This document shows positions 9,519 to 18,200 of a stretch of 64,000 bases of DNA, piece after piece. The notes below the pieces were generated by a model. That model saw only the letters and a program-made list of their open reading frames with translations. It searched no databases and was not told the DNA's origin. Numbering within the stretch: the first letter of the stretch is position 1; the number at the start of each line of letters is the position of its first letter. A program made the position numbers and the translations under genes. Origin of the DNA: Flavobacterium palustre (lineage in GTDB: Bacteria > Bacteroidota > Bacteroidia > Flavobacteriales > Flavobacteriaceae). The DNA lies in the NCBI RefSeq assembly GCF_014639535.1, contig NZ_BMGA01000001.1, positions 682,001-746,000 on the forward strand, written 5' to 3'.

Positions 9519-11084
9519 TTATTGGATTTTTCTAATTGGTTCTTTTACTTTAGAAAGAAAATTATTTCCTTCTATGATTTCTGAATTTTTAAACTCTAAA
9601 AAAACATCAACTGGCTCTTTTTGAAAACAATTATTTAACAAAACATTTTTAGAATTACTTACTTTTATTACTGGCTGATTTACGATAGGTTTTTTAGCCC
9701 ATATAGCATTCAAAACCAAACCATCACAATTTTTAAATTCAAAAGAAGATCCTTTTTCAGTACTGATATCAACATTATTAAAAGTTAAATTTTTCGCTAA
9801 ATCCGAACTGAAACCCTGCTGAGCTTCCAAGTTAATATTAGTAAAAGACAACTCACTAATAGGCATTTCTTCAATACCTTTTATCTCCCCTGCTTTATTT
9901 ATACCAACACCTGAAACATCACTTATATGAATATTTCGAAATATTGGGGTACGATCGGAAACCGGTTCCGGTTTGGATGCGCGGTCATAAAACAAATCAA
10001 AAGTGAATGCATTCCGACTAATATTCCTCATTACAACATTAGAAACCCTGATATTTTCAACCACGCCTCCTCTTCCTCTGGATGCTTTCATGCGAATTCC
10101 GGCATCTGTTCCGTCAAAAACACAATTAGAAATAACTACATTTTTCACACCTCCGGACATCTCACTACCAATCACAACCCCACCATGACCGGCTAGCATT
10201 ACACAATTAGTTATCGTGATATTTTCGCAGGCCTTCCCATAATTTCTACCATTTGAATCCCGTCCTGATTTTATGGTGATACAATCATCGCCTACACTTA
10301 TAAAACAATCTGAAATTCTAACATTACTGCATGACGAAGGATTGATCCCATCAGTATTAGGACCATGCGGGTCTTTTGCAGGATTAAAAATCGTAACACT
10401 ATGTACCACAATATCATTACAGCCTTCAGGATTAATCGTCCAAAAAGGAGAGTTTTGAATACGTATTCCTTCAATTCTTATTTTATTACACTCTAAAAAC
10501 TGGATAAACGGAGGACGAAAAAATTGCTTCTTAAATATTCCTTGGTAATAAGGTTCTACTTTTAAATCTTTATTGGCAGCAGTCCACATTTTTTGCAAAT
10601 CATTTGGTTTTTCGATACCGTTTTTCAATTTAATTTCCTGAAAAATTCTCATTTCTTCCTTCCACCAATCAAAGCCATTACCATCAAGAGTACCTTCCCC
10701 TTTTATAGTAATATTGTCCGCTTTATATGCATTAATCAAAGGGGCGAATGTATTCATAAATACTCCTTCATAACGCACATTTTGAAAAGGCAAATAATCT
10801 TTAAAATCAGAAGAAAATTTTAACGTAGCTCCTGCTTCAAGATAAATTGTAATATTACTTTTTAAGGTAATTGCCCCAGTTAGATAAGTTCCTGAAGAGA
10901 AATACAAAGTTCCTCCTCCTTCCTTTGCTGCCTGATTAATAGTTTTATTGATTAAATCAGTACATTTTATTTTTGCTGTATTATCTGCCCCCAATGCTCT
11001 GATATCATAATTTTTACAATTTGCTGTAATAGACGAAAACAGTATAATTACGGAACAGAGATTTTGAATCAAGGTCTTTTTCAT
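9519..11084 (-). CDS. GH28 polygalacturonase-like enzyme
   Basis: 521 residues with an N-terminal signal peptide (about 1-24). The right-handed beta-helix carries the four GH28 signature blocks in order: NTDG (about residue 248), GDD (about 268), GHGG (about 300) and RMK in place of the usual RIK (about 330). These hold the catalytic Asp residues, the His and the substrate-binding Arg/Lys. Predicted to hydrolyse alpha-1,4 galacturonosyl linkages with inversion, probably periplasmic or exported. It lies 49 bases downstream of the CE8 gene, so de-esterification and hydrolysis appear to be coupled. Endo versus exo mode, and polygalacturonan versus rhamnogalacturonan, cannot be decided from the sequence alone. 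Confidence 0.92.
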   Translation of the reverse strand: MKKTLIQNLCSVIILFSSITANCKNYDIRALGADNTAKIKCTDLINKTINQAAKEGGGTLYFSSGTYLTGAITLKSNITIYLEAGATLKFSSDFKDYLPFQNVRYEGVFMNTFAPLINAYKADNITIKGEGTLDGNGFDWWKEEMRIFQEIKLKNGIEKPNDLQKMWTAANKDLKVEPYYQGIFKKQFFRPPFIQFLECNKIRIEGIRIQNSPFWTINPEGCNDIVVHSVTIFNPAKDPHGPNTDGINPSSCSNVRISDCFISVGDDCITIKSGRDSNGRNYGKACENITITNCVMLAGHGGVVIGSEMSGGVKNVVISNCVFDGTDAGIRMKASRGRGGVVENIRVSNVVMRNISRNAFTFDLFYDRASKPEPVSDRTPIFRNIHISDVSGVGINKAGEIKGIEEMPISELSFTNINLEAQQGFSSDLAKNLTFNNVDISTEKGSSFEFKNCDGLVLNAIWAKKPIVNQPVIKVSNSKNVLLNNCFQKEPVDVFLEFKNSEIIEGNNFLSKVKEPIRKIQ

Positions 11085-11133
11085 TATTATATTTTTTATT
11101 ATTTATTTTAACCCAAAAAGATTTTAGAATAAC

Positions 11134-12105
11134 CTACAACTTCGTTGCATCCAGTGACCATTCACTTTCAACTTTAAAAATTTCATTTAATTGAAATTTT
11201 GCTAGTTGGCTTTTTTTCAAACGGTGAGCCCATTTAACTCGTTTTGAAGTATCGGATCCTGGTCCTTTATTTCCATATTCAGCATAAAAAACAGTCTTCT
11301 CCTGTTCTGTTTTTTCCCAATTATGCCAGCCTTCTGGAAGAATATGCTTTCCCAGAAAACAATCAATAAAAACCACCTTAGCATACTCCCTCCAAGGTCT
11401 TCCTAAATACACTTTATCAACTTCTGGATCAGCAGTTAAGTTGCATTTAAAAAAGACAAAACCAAATTGAGATTCCTTGGGGGTATTCGCTGCTGTAATA
11501 AAGGAATTCAATTTACTATGAATCTCACATGAATCAAAAATAGCTGTGGCAGATCCAAAAATATAATCGGTTGTACCAGCTATATAACAATCTTTAAAAT
11601 ACTGTCGACTATTTTGACCTGCAGCATATAAAGTATCCTGATTTCCCAACAAACTGCAATTCTTGGCAACAAAATAATCGCCTTCAACATGAAGCGCTAC
11701 AGCCTGACCAACTCTTCCTGCTGTATTTTCAACAGTTAAATTTTTTATTCTTATATGATCGCCTGAAATTTTTAAAGTATAACTTGTAAAAGTTCCAATA
11801 GAAGGCTGTCCTGCATAATTATCATAGGTCAAAATCGTTTTTTCTTTGCTCTCTCCTATCAAACTAATATTAGTATGAAAAGAATCTATTAGTACTTTCT
11901 CTTTATAGACTCCGTTTTTAATAAATATCTTTTTCTGAGTGGAAGAAAAAGCTCCACAAGCGGTGATCGCTTGCTGAATTGATTTATAATCTCCTGAGCC
12001 ATCTAAAGCAACTACTAAATTATTTTTGTCATTTTTTGCAAAAACAGAACTACCCGTAATCAGCATTGCTATAACAACCAAATAAAAAAATTTAACTATT
12101 TTCAT
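11134..12105 (-). CDS. Pectinesterase (CE8), single-domain
   Basis: 323 residues with a signal peptide (about 1-23), the normal size for a bacterial pectin methylesterase. The mature protein begins with the family opening VALDGSGDYKSIQQAI. Catalytic motifs are complete: NQDTLYA with Asp157, TDYIFG with Asp180 (Tyr in place of the usual Phe), and LGRPWR with Arg236. It hydrolyses galacturonate methyl esters, giving the demethylated substrate required by PL1 and by the GH28 encoded next. Unlike the two giant CE8 proteins of this window, it has no binding modules and no T9SS domain, so it probably acts in the periplasm on imported oligomers. Confidence 0.95.
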   Translation of the reverse strand: MKIVKFFYLVVIAMLITGSSVFAKNDKNNLVVALDGSGDYKSIQQAITACGAFSSTQKKIFIKNGVYKEKVLIDSFHTNISLIGESKEKTILTYDNYAGQPSIGTFTSYTLKISGDHIRIKNLTVENTAGRVGQAVALHVEGDYFVAKNCSLLGNQDTLYAAGQNSRQYFKDCYIAGTTDYIFGSATAIFDSCEIHSKLNSFITAANTPKESQFGFVFFKCNLTADPEVDKVYLGRPWREYAKVVFIDCFLGKHILPEGWHNWEKTEQEKTVFYAEYGNKGPGSDTSKRVKWAHRLKKSQLAKFQLNEIFKVESEWSLDATKL

Positions 12106-12220
12106 TGTTCGCTTAAATAAAAAGAAAGAATAAAAAATTTAGAATCTATTATTACTTTTGTTTTTAATTTTCAAACTAGCAACTTGAAAGATTCAATTAT
12201 TTGCACTGGATTACAATTTT

Positions 12221-13909
12221 CTACCAAAACGCTGAATATAAAGCTACTAATATACCCCCAATAATCATTGCTCCTACTGCAAAGCCTCTGCTGACATTAA
12301 ACATGTTTGTATCGATTTCTAAACCTTTTGCTTTCTTTCCATTTTTTTCATCTATTAGACTTATCAAAATCATGAGTAATACACAGATTACGAATACAAA
12401 TCCCATTCTGTCCAAAAATGGAATTTCATAAACCATAGATTTGTCCTCCTGTTCTACTAATGTTGCAAATCCAGTACTACTCAAAAATTCCAAATTCATA
12501 ATATTAGGTAGGAATTTAAAAATTACCGATAATACAAATCCTCCAATTGTTGCAAACATTGCCGCATTAGAACTTGTTTTTTTCCAGAAGAAACCTAAAA
12601 TAAACATGGCAAAAATTCCAGGGCTCACAAAACCGGTATATTCCTGAATAAATTCAAAACCTCCTTTTTTATCAATTCCTAACATTGGTGCAATAATTAC
12701 AGCAATAAGCATTGAAACCAAAACTGTAGTTTTACCCACCTGAACTAATTTCTTTTCGGTAGCATCAACATTCAACTTATTTTTATAAATATCCAATGTA
12801 AAAATGGTAGAAATACTATTCACCTTACCTGCCAATGAAGCAACTACAGCTGCTGTTAAAGCTGCAAATGACAAACCTTTTAAACCTACTGGTAATAAAT
12901 TTAATAGTACAGGATAAGATCTATCCGGATTCATTACTCCGTCAGGACCTAACATTTCAGTTTGCAATCCTCCTTTTGAATAAATTACATAAGCAGCGAT
13001 ACCCGGCAATACTACAATAACAGGCATTAATAATTTCAAAAAGGCTGCAAATAAAATTCCGGTTCGGGCTGTTTTCAAATCAGCTCCTAAAGCTCTCTGT
13101 GTGATGTATTGGTTACAACCCCAATAATTTAAATTTACAATCCACATTCCTCCTAATAAAACTGTTAAGCCTGGTAAACTTGGAAAATTAGGATTGTCTT
13201 TTTTGAAAATCATATGAAAATGATCTCCAGATTGATTCATCATATAATTGAATCCTTGTACTATTCCGTGTTGTCCATTCAATTCAGCCACTTTGTCTAA
13301 GGCTAAATAAGTGGTTACTAATCCTCCGAAAATTAGGAAAACCACCTGAACCACATCGGTATAACCAATAACTTTCATACCCCCTAATGCAATAACAATA
13401 GCAAAAAATGCTAATGCATACATACAAAGTGTCAAGTCAATTCCTGAAATACCATTGATAGCCAAGGCACCCAAATATAGGATTGAGGTCAAATTCACTA
13501 TTACGTACAGCAACAACCAAAAAACCGCCATAATCATGGCCACATTTTCATTGTATCTTTCACTTAAAAATTGTGGCATGGTATAAATTTTATTCTTTAA
13601 ATAAACCGGAATAAAAAATACTGCTACAATGATTAATGTCAAGGCTGCCATCCATTCGTAAGTAGCAATGGCTAATCCCATTTTAAAACCATTACCAGAC
13701 ATAGCAATAAATTGTTCTGATGAAATATTAGAAGCAATTAATGATGTACCAATTGCCCACCAGGTCAAAGAACCTTCTGCTAAGAAGTAATCATGGGATG
13801 CCGAAATTGATTGCGTTTTTTTACGTATATAAACCGAATAACCATATCCTGCTACAATAAAAAAATAGACAAGAAAAACCATATAATCGGCTAATTGAAG
13901 TGAGTTCAT
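12221..13909 (-). CDS. Sodium:solute symporter (SSS family), probable sugar or uronate uptake
   Basis: 562 residues with about 14 hydrophobic segments spread over the whole length, as in SGLT-type carriers. Family features include an early unwound helix region (GTSLIASNISSEQFIAMSG), a long helix after YTMPQFLSERYN, and the conserved WGCNQYITQRALGA segment typical of sugar members of the SSS family. It should couple sodium entry to solute uptake across the inner membrane. It heads the cluster transporter-CE8-GH28-esterase, so galacturonate or a short galacturonide is the likely substrate. The family is certain and the substrate inferred. Confidence 0.9.
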   Translation of the reverse strand: MNSLQLADYMVFLVYFFIVAGYGYSVYIRKKTQSISASHDYFLAEGSLTWWAIGTSLIASNISSEQFIAMSGNGFKMGLAIATYEWMAALTLIIVAVFFIPVYLKNKIYTMPQFLSERYNENVAMIMAVFWLLLYVIVNLTSILYLGALAINGISGIDLTLCMYALAFFAIVIALGGMKVIGYTDVVQVVFLIFGGLVTTYLALDKVAELNGQHGIVQGFNYMMNQSGDHFHMIFKKDNPNFPSLPGLTVLLGGMWIVNLNYWGCNQYITQRALGADLKTARTGILFAAFLKLLMPVIVVLPGIAAYVIYSKGGLQTEMLGPDGVMNPDRSYPVLLNLLPVGLKGLSFAALTAAVVASLAGKVNSISTIFTLDIYKNKLNVDATEKKLVQVGKTTVLVSMLIAVIIAPMLGIDKKGGFEFIQEYTGFVSPGIFAMFILGFFWKKTSSNAAMFATIGGFVLSVIFKFLPNIMNLEFLSSTGFATLVEQEDKSMVYEIPFLDRMGFVFVICVLLMILISLIDEKNGKKAKGLEIDTNMFNVSRGFAVGAMIIGGILVALYSAFW

Positions 13910-14349
13910 AAATTTGTTGTTTAATTATTTTAAGTTAATATTAATGTTCACGAATAAAAAAAGCAGCAAATAACAAACATTATTATATTGAAAAATTCTT
14001 GCCCCTTTATTGATTAAAAATATTGATTGATTTTTCTAAAAGTTAATATTACAGCTACGCAATTACAATCCTTCTTATTGAAAACAATTTTGTTTAGGTC
14101 TCCTAATCATTATTTCCTTTTTTAATTTCTTCCTTTTACAAAACAGAATAAGACATTATCTATAAGCTAATTATACCCTACTATACTATTTGTATACATA
14201 ATTTTATTTTTGATTGCAACAGAATAAACATAGTAACTATTACAATTTTTGAGAGCCCCATTTTTCATCTAATCCCTCTATTTTTTGCCTAATTAGAAAC
14301 CTTATCTTTTGTATGAACTTTATTAATTTCATATTAGAAATACACTTTC
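13910..14349. other. 440-bp intergenic region upstream of the symporter
   Basis: AT-rich, no gene recognised. It must contain the promoter of the symporter-CE8-GH28-esterase cluster and the end of the adhesin-PorP transcript. A minus-strand TTTG followed 17 bases later by TATTCGTG (13960-13988) is a weak promoter candidate with two mismatches in the -7 box. No strong terminator hairpin was found after the PorP stop. Confidence 0.4.
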
Positions 14350-15240
14350 TTAAAACTTATATTGCAACAAGATTTCATTTGTGTTTTTGGCACTTGCCAG
14401 CTGAGGCATCGTACTTATCTCAAACGAATAACCTAGCAGAAAATGTTTTCCAAGTAGTACTGATGCAAGTGATCCATAAGAATTAGATGTTCTATACATT
14501 ACACCAATATTAAAATTATTTTCAATTTCTAACATAGTTGTAAAATCTGCTATAACAGAACTATCTTTCGAATAACGCATCATTACTGATGGTTTTAAAA
14601 TTAAATCAGTACTGTAACTATTAAGCTTAATATCATATCCTCCACTCAAATAAAATTGTGGACTCTGTGAAACAACCATTGCATAATCTGATTTATTAGC
14701 TGCCCTATTTGTTTTTAAAAACATCGGAACTGATAAAGACACATACATCGATTCGTTTTTGTAAACCGCTCCAACACCAACATTTGGATTAAAATTACTG
14801 ATTGATGCTAAAGCTTGATCTGATTCTACTCCGTAATTTTGTAAACCAGCCGTATTTACATTATAAAAATTACCTCCTGCTTTAATCCCTAAATAGATAG
14901 ACTGATTTGTTCCTAAATCTAATTTATACGATAAATCAAGAGCTAAGTAAGTTTGCTTTTCAATAAACGTTTTATCGTTGAGTACATCAAGACCTATTCC
15001 TAAGTTATGACCCAAAGGAGTTGAAAAAAATACGGTTTGTGTCTCTGGGGCATCTTCGATACCAGACCATTGACTTCTAAGTGTACCACTAACTATTGTC
15101 TCATTGTCGACACCGGCATAAGCTGGATTAACAATGTTCATATTATAACGATAAAAAGCCGAGACACTTTCTTTCTGAGCAAATGCTGCACTACTCATTA
15201 CGAGTAGTGCGCATATTACCATTTTATTAATTGTATTCAT
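14350..15240 (-). CDS. PorP/SprF-family type IX secretion outer-membrane protein
   Basis: 296 residues with a signal peptide ending AAFAQ. The mature protein has the family signature near its N-terminus: YRYNMNIVNPAYAG, then LRSQWSGIEDAPETQ, followed by amphipathic beta-strands and a C-terminal aromatic residue (QYKF) as in an outer-membrane barrel. PorP/SprF proteins pair with T9SS cargo that has type B (CHU_C) sorting domains. SprF is required for surface display of the SprB gliding adhesin in Flavobacterium johnsoniae. Here the gene starts 23 bases after the stop of the 1817-residue adhesin, which has exactly that type B domain, so it is almost certainly its dedicated partner. Confidence 0.93.
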   Translation of the reverse strand: MNTINKMVICALLVMSSAAFAQKESVSAFYRYNMNIVNPAYAGVDNETIVSGTLRSQWSGIEDAPETQTVFFSTPLGHNLGIGLDVLNDKTFIEKQTYLALDLSYKLDLGTNQSIYLGIKAGGNFYNVNTAGLQNYGVESDQALASISNFNPNVGVGAVYKNESMYVSLSVPMFLKTNRAANKSDYAMVVSQSPQFYLSGGYDIKLNSYSTDLILKPSVMMRYSKDSSVIADFTTMLEIENNFNIGVMYRTSNSYGSLASVLLGKHFLLGYSFEISTMPQLASAKNTNEILLQYKF

Positions 15241-15263
15241 TAATTAATTTCCTTTTAAGCATA

Positions 15264-18200
15264 TTATTTAGCAATGTACAACCAACCTTGTGAGTCGATA
15301 TTTCCATCTCCCCCTAAATCAATTTGATAAAAATAAGTTCCAACTGGCACAAACTGATTGTTTCGTTGGTTTCTTCCATCCCATTGATTTTGGTAATTAT
15401 TCGAAGAAAATATCTGAACTCCTTTAGTATTAAAGACCCTAACAACTGTATTTGGATATTCCTCTATATTTTGGATTACCCAATAATCATTAATTCCATC
15501 ACCATTTGGTGTAATTGCCTGAGGTACTTGTAATGAAGAATCAAGAATTTCAAACGTAAAAGTAGTACTAACACTTCCTCCTGAATTAGTAGCTGTAATA
15601 ACATAATCTGCTTCTGGAGTAATATACTTAGGTTTACCACTTATTTCACCTGTATTTGTATTCAAATTTAGACCTGGAGGCAAACTTGGTGTTACAGAAT
15701 AACTTACTACCGCACCTCCAGCTACTGTAGGGAAAAAAGCCATAACTACTTTATCCTTTTTAAAAGTAATTGAATCTGAATAATATAACCCAACAGGAGG
15801 AATATCGTTAACAGTAATGGATACATATGTAACAATACTACCTGACAATAAAGTCGCTGTAACGGTATAATCAGTCGCAGCTGTAACTGTAGTTGGTGTT
15901 CCAGATATAATTCCTGTTGTTGTGTCTAAACTCAATCCTGCTGGTAAAGCTGGACTTACACTATAACTTACCACTGTTCCACCGCTTACTGTTGGGTTCA
16001 AGGCTGTAATAGCTGTTCCTTTAGTAAATACATTTGGAGTTGAATAACTCAAAGAACTTAGCGCAACATCATTTACTGCAATAGATACTGTTGCCGTTGT
16101 ACTTCCTCCTGTATTGGTTGCAGTAACTACATAATTCGCTGCTGTTGCAATCGCTGTTGGCGTTCCTGAAATTACTCCGGTTGTAGTATTCAAACTCAAT
16201 CCTGCTGGTAAAGCTGGATTTACACTATAACTTACCACTGCTCCTCCACTTACTGTTGGATTCAAAGCTGTAATAGCTGTTCCCTTAGTAAATACGTTTG
16301 GTGTAGAATAACTCAATTCACTCGGTACAACATCATTTACAGTAATAGATACTGTTGCCGTTGTACTTCCTCCTATATTGGTTGCGGTAACTGTATAATT
16401 CGCTGCAGCTGCAATCGCTGTTGGTGTTCCTGAAATTACTCCTGTTGTAGTATTCAAACTCAAACCTGTTGGTAAAGCTGGATTTACACTATAACTTACC
16501 ACTGCTCCTCCGCTTACTGTCGGATTCAAGGCTGTAATAGCTGTTCCTTTAGTAAATACATTTGGAGTTGAATAAATAAATGCACTTGGTGCTACATCAT
16601 TTACTGCAATAGATACTGTAAAATTGGTACTTCCACCTGTATTGGTAGCGGTAACTACATAATTCGCTGCAGCTGCAATCGCTGTTGGTGTTCCACTAAT
16701 TACCCCTGTTGTTGTATTCAAACTCAATCCAGATGGTAAAGCTGGATTTACGCTATAACTCATTACTGTTCCGCCGCTTACTGTCGGGTTCAAGGCTGTG
16801 ATTGCTGTTCCTTTAGTAAACACGTTTGGAGTTGAATAACTCAATGCACTTGGTGCAATATCATTTACTGCAATAGATACTGTAAAACTAGTACTTCCTC
16901 CTGTATTGGTTGCAGTAACTACATAATTAGCAGCTGAAATAACTACTGTTGGCGTTCCAGAAATTACCCCTGTTGTAGTATTTAAACTCAAACCTGCTGG
17001 TAAAGCAGGATTCACAGCATAACTTACTACTGCTCCTCCACTTACTGTTGGAATTAAGGCTATTATAGCTGTCCCCTTAGTAAATACGTTTGGAGTTGAA
17101 TAACTCAATGCGCTTGGTGCTACATCATTTACGGCAATAGATACTGTAAAATTGGTACTTCCTCCTGTATTGGTTGCTGTAACTACATAATTCGCTGCTG
17201 CTGCAATCGCTGTTGGCGTTCCTGAAATTACCCCTGTTGTTGTATTCAAACTCAATCCTGATGGTAAAGCTGGATTTACACTATAACTTAACACTGCTCC
17301 TCCGCTTACTGTTGGGTTCAAGGCTGTGATAACTGTTCCTTTAGTAAATACATTTGGAGTTGAATAACTCAATGCACTTGGCGCAACATCATTTACGGCA
17401 ATAGATACTGTGAAATTGGTACTTCCTCCTGTATTCGTTGCTGTAACTACATAATCTGCTGCTGCAATCACTGTTGGTGTTCCTGAAATTACTCCGGTTG
17501 TAGTATCCAAGCTTAGTCCTGCTGGTAAAGCTGGACTTACGCTATAACTTACAACTGCTCCTCCACTTACTGTTGGGTTCAAGACTGTAATAGCTGTTCC
17601 TTTTGTAAACACGTTTGGAGTTGAATAACTCAATGCACTTGGCGCAACATCATTTACTGCAATAGATACTGTAGCTATTGTACTTCCTCCTGTATTGGTT
17701 GCGGTAACTGTATAATCGGTAGCTGTAAGTAATTCAGATGGTGTTCCTGAAATTACTCCGGTTGTAGCATCCAAGCTTAGTCCTGCCGGTAAAGCTGGAT
17801 TTACGCTATAACTTACAACTGCTCCTCCGCTTACTGTTGGGTTCAAAGTTGCAATAGCTGTTCCCTTTGTAAATACGTTTGGAGTTGAATAACTTAAATT
17901 AGTTGGTGCTACATCGTTTACTGCAATAGATACTGTGAAGCTAGAGTTTCCTCCAGTAGTAGAAGCGGTAACTACATAATTAGCAGCTGAAATAACTACT
18001 GTTGGCGTACCAGAAATTACCCCTGTTGTAGTATCCAAGCTTAGTCCTGCTGGTAAAGCTGGACTTACACTATAACTTACTACAGCTCCACCGCTTACTG
18101 TTGGATTCAAGGCTGTAATAGCTGTTCCTTTTGTGAATACGTTTGGAGTTGAATAACTCAATGCACTTGGTGCAATATCATTTACTGCAATAGATACTGT

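Noticed and set aside
10003-10188. Plus-strand ORFs opposite the GH28 genes (also 29410-29595)
   Set aside because: They are antisense shadows of the conserved GH28 helix core. Their mutual similarity is explained by homology of the GH28 genes on the other strand.
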